Assembly (NCBI GenBank): GCA_023442905.1
Contig: JAEZWY010000130.1
Location: forward strand, 1 to 11,208
Direction of reading: 5' to 3'
DNA: 11,208 nucleotides
Source: Bacillota bacterium
GTDB taxonomy: Bacteria; Bacillota; Bacilli; Lactobacillales; Aerococcaceae
Part shown: piece by piece, positions 5,340 through 11,208 of the stretch
Layout: each line of letters starts with the position of its first letter
Numbering within the stretch: position 1 is the first letter of the stretch
The notes under the pieces: generated by a model
Seen by the model: only the letters and a program-made list of their open reading frames with translations
Databases searched by the model: none
What the model was told of the DNA's origin: nothing
Program-made: the position numbers and the translations under genes

Positions 5340-7877
5340 ATGAACGAAATTTATACAGAGAAAGCAAAACAGGCCTTATTGTACGCTGCCGAAGAAGCCA
5401 AACAATTTCGTCATAAAGCCATTGGAACAGAACATTTGTTGCTAGGACTTTACCGTGAGCCTGAGGGTGTTGCGCATAACGTGTTAGTTGACCACTTGCC
5501 AAGTTACGAGGCTGTGAAAGAAGAAGTTGAATTTGTCATTGGTTATGGCAAGGACGAGGTCGCAGATAGCCCATTAGATTTAAATCGTGTGGTATATTCA
5601 CCACGTTCTAGAAAAGTCTTATATATTGCGGGTGAAGAAGCACAACGCCAACAGGTCACTTTAGTAGGGACAGAGCATATTTTGCTATCCCTAATTGCAG
5701 ACCATGTATTAGCTGTTCGAATTCTAAAAAACTTGGATGTAGATATTGAGAAATTACGTAAAGATATCTACCGTTCAATTGGCCAACGTCCACCCGTACG
5801 TAACCGTAGTAACGAAAACAATAATAAACAATCAAATCGTGGCAGTAAACGTCCACAAAGTGCAACACCAACCTTAGACTCACTAACTAGGGACTTAACT
5901 GAGCAAGCACGTAACGGGCAATTAGACCCAGTGATCGGCCGTAAGAAAGAGTTACGTCGCATCATGCAAGTCCTTAGCCGTCGAACTAAAAATAACCCTG
6001 TATTAGTAGGAGAACCAGGTGTTGGGAAAACAGCCATCGCTGAAGCAGTTGCTATTGCCGTTGCTAACAATGATGTTGTTTCTACCCTAGCCAACAAACG
6101 TGTAGTATCACTTGATGTTGGTTCACTAGTCGCTGGGACGAAATACCGTGGGGAATTTGAAGACCGCGTGAAAAACTTACTTGAAGAAACGGAAAAAGCT
6201 GGTAACGTCATCTTATTTATTGACGAATTACATAGCTTAATCGGTGCCGGAGCAGCAGAAGGGGCTATTGATGCTTCCAACTTAATGAAACCAGCCCTTG
6301 CGCGTGGTCACTTACAAGTAATTGGGGCAACGACCTTAAATGAATACCAAAAATATATTGAAAAAGATGCGGCCTTAGAGCGTCGCTTTGCTAAAGTACT
6401 TGTCGACGAGCCTAGTGAAGCTGATGCTATTGAAATTCTTAAAGGTATCCGGAAAGATTATGAAAAATTCCATCGAGTGACGATTAAAGATGAAGCTATT
6501 GAAGCTGCTGTTCGTCTAGGTAACCGTTATATTGCTGATCGTTTCTTACCAGATAAAGCGATTGATATTATGGATGAAGCTGCAGCAACAGCACGTTTAG
6601 ACAATGGTGATAAAGATACAACCCAACAAACCATTGTAGGCATTCGTAAGCAATTAACTGATTTAGAAGAATTGAAGAAACACTATGTGAATACCCAAGA
6701 ATTTGAAAAAGCAGCAGGTGTTCACCAACAACAGCAACGTTTAAGTCAAGAATTATTCGCTCTACAAAATAACCCACAAGTTGTTCAAGATGAGCCGTTT
6801 GATATTGAGATTGACAGCCAAAACGTAGCGGATATTGTGGCTATGTGGACAGGTGTGCCAATGCAACAGCTTACCCAAACTGAAAACCAACAGCTGATCA
6901 ATCTAGAAGACCACTTACACAAACGTGTTAAAGGTCAAGATGAAGCAGTGAGAAGTGTTGCTCGTGCAGTTCGCCGTGCACGATCTGGCATTAAAGATCC
7001 AAACCGTCCAATTGGTTCATTTATGTTCCTTGGGCCAACAGGTGTTGGTAAGACAGAGTTAGCTAAAGCGTTAGCTGGTGAGATGTTTGGTTCAGATAAC
7101 AACATCATCCGTTTAGATATGTCTGAATACATGGAAAAATACTCAACGAGTCGTATGATTGGGTCAGCGCCAGGTTACGTAGGTTATGACGAAGGGGGTC
7201 AATTGACTGAACAAGTTCGTCAACACCCATACTCAGTTGTATTATTCGATGAGATTGAAAAAGCGCATCCGGATGTGTTCAACATGTTATTACAAGTTTT
7301 AGATGATGGTTATATTACTGACTCTAAAGGGCGTAAAGTGGACTTCCGTAATACTGTGATGATTATGACATCTAACTTGGGTGCTACTGCCATCCGTGAT
7401 GATAAAAATGTCGGATTTGGTGCTAAACAAGCAACCGATAGTCATGAAGAAATGGACAGTCGTATTCGTAAAGAATTAAAATCTGCTTTTAGACCAGAAT
7501 TCTTAAACCGTGTTGACGAAATTATTGTCTTCCATACATTAGAAGAAGAACAAATCGTTGAAATCGTACAGAAATTTACTACAGCCCTAAGCAAATTATT
7601 AGCAGAACAAGGTGTAAAACTACGTGTTACACAAGCAGCCAATAAAGATATCGCTAAAAAAGGCTTTGATAAAGAGTACGGTGCGCGACCATTACGTCGT
7701 GTGATCCAACAGAAAATTGAAGACCCAGTGGCTGAAATGCTGATTGCCGACAAAATTGCTGAAGGTGATGTTGTTACAGTTGGTGCCCGTCAAGGTGAAC
7801 TATACATTCGTGTAAAACATCCGGATGGCCAAGAAGAAAGTAATGACGTCAAGGATTTGATTGGTGCAGGTCAATAA
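5340..7877 (+). CDS. clpC: ClpC, Hsp100/Clp AAA+ unfoldase subunit
   Basis: An 845-residue cytosolic ATPase that unfolds proteins and feeds them to ClpP, normally with an adaptor such as MecA. Domains in order are: N domain with two Clp_N repeats (about 1-150); a polar Asn/Ser/Arg linker (about 151-175); NBD1 with Walker A GEPGVGKT (224-231) and Walker B FIDE (Asp295, Glu296); the coiled-coil middle domain (about 425-485, with the EFEKAAGVHQQQQ UVR-like stretch), typical of ClpC; NBD2 with Walker A GPTGVGKT (565-572) and Walker B LFDE (Asp637, Glu638); and the C-terminal small domain. Length is slightly above the usual 810-820 residues, with both ATPase sites intact. AGGAGG lies 5 bp before ATG 5340. 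It is co-transcribed with ctsR and therefore under CtsR control. Even codon use and no damage suggest a functional housekeeping stress gene. Confidence 0.97.
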   Translation: MNEIYTEKAKQALLYAAEEAKQFRHKAIGTEHLLLGLYREPEGVAHNVLVDHLPSYEAVKEEVEFVIGYGKDEVADSPLDLNRVVYSPRSRKVLYIAGEEAQRQQVTLVGTEHILLSLIADHVLAVRILKNLDVDIEKLRKDIYRSIGQRPPVRNRSNENNNKQSNRGSKRPQSATPTLDSLTRDLTEQARNGQLDPVIGRKKELRRIMQVLSRRTKNNPVLVGEPGVGKTAIAEAVAIAVANNDVVSTLANKRVVSLDVGSLVAGTKYRGEFEDRVKNLLEETEKAGNVILFIDELHSLIGAGAAEGAIDASNLMKPALARGHLQVIGATTLNEYQKYIEKDAALERRFAKVLVDEPSEADAIEILKGIRKDYEKFHRVTIKDEAIEAAVRLGNRYIADRFLPDKAIDIMDEAAATARLDNGDKDTTQQTIVGIRKQLTDLEELKKHYVNTQEFEKAAGVHQQQQRLSQELFALQNNPQVVQDEPFDIEIDSQNVADIVAMWTGVPMQQLTQTENQQLINLEDHLHKRVKGQDEAVRSVARAVRRARSGIKDPNRPIGSFMFLGPTGVGKTELAKALAGEMFGSDNNIIRLDMSEYMEKYSTSRMIGSAPGYVGYDEGGQLTEQVRQHPYSVVLFDEIEKAHPDVFNMLLQVLDDGYITDSKGRKVDFRNTVMIMTSNLGATAIRDDKNVGFGAKQATDSHEEMDSRIRKELKSAFRPEFLNRVDEIIVFHTLEEEQIVEIVQKFTTALSKLLAEQGVKLRVTQAANKDIAKKGFDKEYGARPLRRVIQQKIEDPVAEMLIADKIAEGDVVTVGARQGELYIRVKHPDGQEESNDVKDLIGAGQ

Positions 7878-7898
7878 GCTTTTACAACAAGTCATATG

Positions 7899-7933
7899 AA
7901 GCGGACTGTAATGTTGATACAGTCCGCTTTTTT
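7899..7933 (+). terminator. Intrinsic terminator of the ctsR-clpC operon
   Basis: AAGCGGACTGTA (7899-7910) and TACAGTCCGCTT (7918-7929) are perfectly complementary around a 7-nt loop and run into six Ts (7928-7933). It lies 21 bp after the clpC stop codon. Confidence 0.95.
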
Positions 7934-8057
7934 CATTTACTTTTGGAACGGTTCTTAATGATGGCAAGTATGGGTCGACCACTAAAAAGGGTTGGCATTT
8001 TAGCCTAAATTACTGTCCTGACGAGTAGCCATATTGTTTTCGCTGGTATAGTGAATA

Positions 8058-8066
8058 TGCTATAAT
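8058..8066 (+). promoter_or_regulatory. Extended -10 promoter of the small membrane protein gene
   Basis: TGCTATAAT is a perfect TG-n-TATAAT extended -10 box, 28 bp before the start codon at 8095. The -35 region is poor (TTTTCG at 8037-8042, 18-bp spacing). The predicted leader is short and carries the Shine-Dalgarno sequence GGGGAG. Confidence 0.75.
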
Positions 8067-8094
8067 GTATATAATAATTACGGGGAGTGATAAC

Positions 8095-8373
8095 ATGGAA
8101 CAATCAACTAAAAAAGGTTTAATTGCTTTAGGCGCAATTGCTGCAATCGCAGGTATTGCCGCTGTCGCATTATACCAAGAAGATAAAAACTCAGTAGTCA
8201 GTGATTTCATCGATGATGCTGGTCGTCAATTACGCCATACACGTCGTGACTTAGCTCGTCGAGCTGATGATGTATCATTTTTACCAAACCGCTCATTCGG
8301 TGACCGTGTAAAAGATTCAGCAGCAGATGCTTACGACTATGCTGTAGGCCAAGCAAAATCATTTACAAAATAA
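8095..8373 (+). CDS. Small membrane-anchored protein, YtxH-like (function unknown)
   Basis: A 92-residue protein that I recognise only as YtxH-like in layout. Residues of about 9-27 form one Ala/Ile/Gly-rich transmembrane helix after a short polar N terminus (MEQSTKKG). The remaining 65 residues are polar, with an arginine-rich, probably helical stretch (RQLRHTRRDLARRADD) and an Ala/Asp/Tyr-rich C terminus (DSAADAYDYAVGQAKS). No cleavage site or lipobox is seen, so it is likely an N-terminally anchored membrane protein. The frame opens earlier at 8065, but that would start inside the -10 box; ATG 8095 has GGGGAG about 7 bp upstream. It is monocistronic, with its own promoter and a strong terminator 12 bp past the stop codon, implying high independent expression. 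YtxH-type proteins are often stress-linked, but nothing here proves that. Confidence 0.8.
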   Translation: MEQSTKKGLIALGAIAAIAGIAAVALYQEDKNSVVSDFIDDAGRQLRHTRRDLARRADDVSFLPNRSFGDRVKDSAADAYDYAVGQAKSFTK

Positions 8374-8382
8374 ATCGAAAAT

Positions 8383-8429
8383 AAATGCCTCCAATTGCTA
8401 TGCGTAATAGTAGTTGGGGGTATTTTTTT
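8383..8429 (+). terminator. Intrinsic terminator of the YtxH-like gene
   Basis: ATGCCTCCAATTGCTA (8385-8400) pairs over all 16 positions with TAGTAGTTGGGGGTAT (8408-8423), including four G-U pairs, with a 7-nt loop. It is followed by a T tract at 8423-8429. Confidence 0.9.
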
Positions 8430-8441
8430 GTTTTAACCAGA

Positions 8442-8470
8442 ATGACATTAGCAGTTGAAACTGGTACACT
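8442..8470 (+). promoter_or_regulatory. Promoter of pheA
   Basis: ATGACA (8442-8447, 5/6 match to the -35 box) is followed after 17 bp by TACACT (8465-8470), with TGG before it giving an extended -10 (TGGTACACT). The leader of about 30 nt is too short for a T-box or an attenuator, so transcriptional control by phenylalanine or tRNA at this site is not apparent. Confidence 0.6.
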
Positions 8471-8505
8471 TATGAATATGAGATTTTAAAAAGAAGGGTG
8501 AAATA

Positions 8506-9357
8506 ATGATGAGAATTGGTTATCAAGGTATACCGGGGGCTTATAGTGAGGCAGCAACAATTGCCTTTGTAAATGAACAATTGCATGTAGAAATTGACGA
8601 TGAGCGATTGGAAATCATTTCCTATGACGACTTTCAACCTATGGTAGATGACTTAGTGGCTGAAAAAGTAGACCGAATTGTCATGCCAATTGAGAATTCG
8701 ACAACAGGGTTAATTGCTCGAACAATGGATATTATCCGTTACCAACCTGTCCTAGCAAAATATGAACATTACCAACCGGTTAACCATGTTCTATGGGGCT
8801 TGCCTGGTGCTGATATTCAAAAAGTGGAAAAGGTCTACTCTCATCCAGAAGCCCTGTCACAGTGTAAATTATTATTCGACCGCTATCCTAATATGGATCC
8901 TGTAGCTTACATTGATACCGCTGTTTCAGCGGAATATATTGTCCAAGAGAATGACCCTACTATCGCAGCGATTGCTAGTCCGCGAGCAGGTGAATTACAC
9001 GGCTTGCAAGCTTTAGAACCAGCAGCTTATGATGAAGCTGGTAACATGACACGCTTTTTAGTATTTGAGCGTTACGATCATATTGATATGACCAATACCC
9101 ATGATAAATTAATGTTATATATTGAAACACCGCATGAACCAGGTGCCCTGGCGAAGTTATTACAAGTATTAGATGTTTACCGCATTAACTTGGAGGGGTT
9201 AAATGCCCGTCCAATTCCAATGAAACCCTTCCGTTATGGTTTCTTTATTGAAGCAGATCCAAGTAATATGATTGGCGACTTAGAAGCGTTAGAGAAGATC
9301 TTAAAAGCATTGTCTACTCATATTCAAGTAGTGGCGCAATTTAAACAAAACCGTTAG
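8506..9357 (+). CDS. pheA: Prephenate dehydratase
   Basis: A 283-residue stand-alone enzyme that converts prephenate to phenylpyruvate, the committed step of phenylalanine synthesis, in the cytosol. The N-terminal PDT domain (about 1-190) has the opening GYQGIPGAYSEAA, MPIENSTTG, the SHPEALSQC stretch, and the hallmark Thr182-Arg183-Phe184 motif (NMTRF) needed for catalysis. A C-terminal ACT domain (about 200-280) holds the phenylalanine-binding GAL motif (213-215). The second effector motif, normally ESRP, reads NARP here (233-236), so feedback inhibition may be altered. There is no fused chorismate mutase domain, and the length is usual for monofunctional PDTs. The two adjacent ATGs at 8506 and 8509 differ by one residue; 8506 is favoured by the distance to AAGGG (8494-8498). 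No other aromatic pathway gene is adjacent. Confidence 0.93.
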   Translation: MMRIGYQGIPGAYSEAATIAFVNEQLHVEIDDERLEIISYDDFQPMVDDLVAEKVDRIVMPIENSTTGLIARTMDIIRYQPVLAKYEHYQPVNHVLWGLPGADIQKVEKVYSHPEALSQCKLLFDRYPNMDPVAYIDTAVSAEYIVQENDPTIAAIASPRAGELHGLQALEPAAYDEAGNMTRFLVFERYDHIDMTNTHDKLMLYIETPHEPGALAKLLQVLDVYRINLEGLNARPIPMKPFRYGFFIEADPSNMIGDLEALEKILKALSTHIQVVAQFKQNR

Positions 9358-9368
9358 CTTGATAAAGC

Positions 9369-9391
9369 TTTTCTCTTTTTCAATGAGAAAA
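9369..9391 (+). terminator. Weak inverted repeat after pheA, possible terminator
   Basis: TTTTCTC (9369-9375) can pair with GAGAAAA (9385-9391) just after the pheA stop codon. An alternative short hairpin, AGCTT (9356-9360) with AAGCT (9365-9369), leads into a T/C-rich tract. Neither has the strength of the other terminators in the window, so some read-through into the next unit is possible. Confidence 0.35.
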
Positions 9392-9400
9392 TATTATAAC

Positions 9401-9414
9401 TTAAACCGCTTACA
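9401..9414 (+). promoter_or_regulatory. Catabolite-responsive element (cre) for CcpA
   Basis: TTAAACCGCTTACA matches the cre consensus TGWAANCGNTNWCA at every defined position but one (T for G at position 2). It lies directly before the -10 box of the nucleoside hydrolase gene, a position from which CcpA would repress transcription when preferred sugars are present. Confidence 0.6.
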
Positions 9415-9423
9415 TGTTACAAT
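9415..9423 (+). promoter_or_regulatory. Extended -10 promoter of the nucleoside hydrolase gene
   Basis: TGTTACAAT is TG-n-TACAAT, a 5/6 match to the -10 box with the extended TG. The -35 position (9395-9400, TATAAC) is poor. It directly abuts the cre-like site. Confidence 0.6.
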
Positions 9424-9461
9424 GGGCTTGTATAGACAGATAAGATATAGGAGGAATTTTC

Positions 9462-10457
9462 ATGGATAAACGTAAAGTAATTATCGATACAGACCCAGGG
9501 ATTGACGACGCTGCAGCCTTAATGACAGCCTTGTCGGATGATAGCTTAGATATTTTAGGGTTTACGACGGTTGCTGGAAATAAAGGATTAGATATGACAA
9601 CAACAAATGCTGTTCGTGTATCTACTTATTTCGATGGCCGCGTGAAAATTTATCCTGGTGCGGACAATGATTATACTTCTCTTAAAGAGAATAAACCACC
9701 AAGAGAGAATGCAACTGGAAATATCCACGGATCAAACGGAATGGGTGGCGTTGACTTTCCATATGACGAAAGCCTGATTCAAGACCAACATGCTGTGGAC
9801 TTCATTCTTGAACAAGTAAAGGCACATCCAGGTGAAATTGATTTAATCACCTTAGGACCACTAACGAATATTGCCTTGGCTGTTGAAAAAGACTTAGACA
9901 CCATGAAACAAGTTCGCTCAATTATGTCTATGGGAGGCGCTGCTTTCGATGGGAATACGAACCCAGTAGCAGAATTTAACTATTGGTTTGACCCCGTTTC
10001 AGTAGATATCGTCTTTGAAGCGCTTGGTGAATCTGTACCTATCACTATGGTTGGTTTAGATGTTACCAGACCATCCTTATTAGACATGAATGACCTAGAA
10101 TTCATCCGCCAAGCTGGTGGAGAATTAGGCGGCATGATTCGTGAAATGTTCGATGATTATGTCCTCAATTCATTTGAAAATGAAGGGAAAATTGGCATCG
10201 TTATCCATGACCTTGTAGCAGTTGTTGGTTATCTACATCCAGAGATCCTAACTGAGGTTTACCATACTAATTTAGTCATTGAAACTAAAGGTGAATACAC
10301 ATATGGTCAAACAGTCATCGACTTTGATGAACGAACAGACAGACCAAAGAACGTCTACATCGCAATGGACATTGACCTTGAAGCCTATAAAGGCCATGTT
10401 ATCTCAACCCTATTCGGTGAAGATAAGTACGATCAATACCTAGATATGCTAGATTAA
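9462..10457 (+). CDS. Inosine-uridine preferring nucleoside hydrolase
   Basis: A 331-residue cytosolic enzyme of the IU-NH family, which hydrolyses the N-glycosidic bond of ribonucleosides to free base and ribose for salvage or carbon use. The N-terminal Ca2+-binding cluster DTDPGIDD (9-16) is intact, with Asp11, Asp15 and Asp16 expected to bind metal and activate water. NIHGSNGMGG has His89 where many members carry an active-site His; GPLTNIALA is conserved; AEFNYWFDP (170-178) supplies Glu171 and Asn173 for ribose binding; and His249-Asp250 in VIHDLVA is the expected C-terminal metal and leaving-group site. The base preference (purine, pyrimidine or both) cannot be fixed. AGGAGG (9449-9454) lies 7 bp before ATG 9462. 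A cre-like site at its promoter suggests catabolite repression. treR follows after 51 bp with no clear terminator. Confidence 0.92.
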   Translation: MDKRKVIIDTDPGIDDAAALMTALSDDSLDILGFTTVAGNKGLDMTTTNAVRVSTYFDGRVKIYPGADNDYTSLKENKPPRENATGNIHGSNGMGGVDFPYDESLIQDQHAVDFILEQVKAHPGEIDLITLGPLTNIALAVEKDLDTMKQVRSIMSMGGAAFDGNTNPVAEFNYWFDPVSVDIVFEALGESVPITMVGLDVTRPSLLDMNDLEFIRQAGGELGGMIREMFDDYVLNSFENEGKIGIVIHDLVAVVGYLHPEILTEVYHTNLVIETKGEYTYGQTVIDFDERTDRPKNVYIAMDIDLEAYKGHVISTLFGEDKYDQYLDMLD

Positions 10458-10508
10458 TTTCTAGCAAAAAGGGCATACAAAATTAAGCTAGATAAGTAGG
10501 TGACGGAA

Positions 10509-11208
10509 ATGTACAAGTTTGAATTTATTTCCGCTGATATTCAAGAAAAAATCCGCCAGGGTATCTACCCTGTAGGAAGGTTACTTCCCAGTGAAAATGA
10601 CTTGGCCAAGAATTACGATGTATCACGCGAAACCATTCGTAAAGCGCAAAAAAGATTAGAAGACACTGGCTTTATTCAAAAGAAACAGGGTAAAGGGGCG
10701 ATTGTGCTCGACTTCGCTCGATTTTCTTTTCCAATATCCGGTCTAACTTCATACAAGGAATTGCAAGAATCACAGCAGTTTCATACTGCAACTCGAGTGC
10801 TAATGAACAAACAGATTCCAGCCCCTGATTTTCTTGTAGGCGAAGATGGGATTGAGGCAGGTGAACCCTTTATCCACCTTATTCGTGCGCGTGAAATGGA
10901 AGGTGAAACTGTCATTGTTGACCATGACTACCTTCGTGTATCCGTTATTCCAGACGGAGTGCCGGATGCTATAGCGGAAGTATCTATTTATCAATACTTT
11001 GAGCAAGAACTGAACTTGCAGATTTCCTTTGCTAATAAAGAAATTATTGCTAAACTGGCGGATGATATTGATCAAAAAGAAATGGCAATTGGGCCGGATG
11101 ACTATATTATTCAAGTCAACAGCCATGTTTACTTAGAAGATGCCACCTTTTTCCAATACACTTCATCCCACCACCGTATTGATAAATTTCGATTTGCAGA
11201 ATTTGCAC
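10509..11208 (+). CDS. treR: Trehalose operon repressor TreR, GntR/HutC family (3' partial)
   Basis: The frame is open to the window end, giving 233 residues; TreR proteins have about 238, so only a few C-terminal residues are missing. The N-terminal winged helix-turn-helix of the GntR family (about 1-70) contains LPSENDLAKNYDVSRETIRK and the wing QKKQGKG. The UTRA effector domain (about 90-233) follows. FPISGLTSYKEL, SIYQYFEQELNLQISFANKE, and the C-terminal VYLEDATFFQYTSSHHR and DKFRF are close to Bacillus TreR as I remember it, in which trehalose-6-phosphate is the inducer. ATG 10509 is preceded by AGGTG (10498-10502) at proper spacing. TreR genes normally adjoin a trehalose PTS and phosphotrehalase or trehalose-6-phosphate phosphorylase, so such genes are expected just beyond the window. 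The intergenic 51 bp upstream shows no strong promoter or terminator. Confidence 0.9.
   Translation, partial: MYKFEFISADIQEKIRQGIYPVGRLLPSENDLAKNYDVSRETIRKAQKRLEDTGFIQKKQGKGAIVLDFARFSFPISGLTSYKELQESQQFHTATRVLMNKQIPAPDFLVGEDGIEAGEPFIHLIRAREMEGETVIVDHDYLRVSVIPDGVPDAIAEVSIYQYFEQELNLQISFANKEIIAKLADDIDQKEMAIGPDDYIIQVNSHVYLEDATFFQYTSSHHRIDKFRFAEFA

Noticed and set aside
5768..6280. 170-codon open frame on the minus strand opposite clpC
   Set aside because: It lies wholly within clpC coding sequence, with low-complexity Ser/Thr/Arg content and no start signals; a shadow of the real gene.
8065..8094. Earlier start for the YtxH-like protein
   Set aside because: It begins inside the -10 box of the promoter; ATG 8095 has a good ribosome binding site and a typical N terminus before the membrane helix.
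10800..11126. 108-codon open frame on the minus strand opposite treR
   Set aside because: The + strand here encodes a clear UTRA domain; the minus-strand product has no recognisable features.

Overview
This window looks like ordinary chromosome from a low-to-moderate-GC Gram-positive bacterium of the order Lactobacillales. An Aerococcaceae/Carnobacteriaceae-type organism is my best guess. The grounds are a ctsR-clpC operon without mcsA/mcsB, Bacillus-like ribosome binding sites, many extended -10 promoters, compact intrinsic terminators and a TreR-type GntR regulator. All ten genes lie on the + strand. I see no rRNA, tRNA, CRISPR array, transposase or prophage gene.

Left part (1-1937): the 3' end of a GT4 glycosyltransferase resembling the LafB/CpoA glycolipid enzymes and closed by a terminator. 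Next is a single-gene unit for a HAD-family phosphatase with its own extended -10 promoter. It is followed by about 130 nt of unexplained sequence and then a strong terminator.

Citrate module (1939-4574): a sigma-A promoter drives a CitMHS-family citrate transporter gene and, 51 bp later, an NAD-type isocitrate dehydrogenase gene, closed by a long terminator hairpin. The transporter is interrupted by one in-frame TAA at codon 114, while everything on either side is intact and in the same frame. This is the clearest anomaly in the window.

Heat-shock module (4575-7933): a 280-bp non-coding stretch contains a nested inverted repeat of unknown nature, then a promoter with a textbook CtsR operator just past the start site. 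The ctsR-clpC operon follows and ends in a near-perfect terminator. ClpC is full length, with both AAA+ modules and the middle domain.

Right part (7934-11208): three short transcription units. They encode a small membrane-anchored YtxH-like protein, a stand-alone prephenate dehydratase (pheA) with a divergent phenylalanine-binding motif, and an inosine-uridine-type nucleoside hydrolase whose promoter overlaps a catabolite-responsive (cre) site. The last is followed without a clear terminator by treR, cut by the window end only a few residues before its expected stop; a trehalose utilisation operon probably lies just beyond.

I did not find an undescribed multi-gene system here. The points worth a second look are the broken citrate transporter, the structured element ahead of ctsR, and a few regulatory details.
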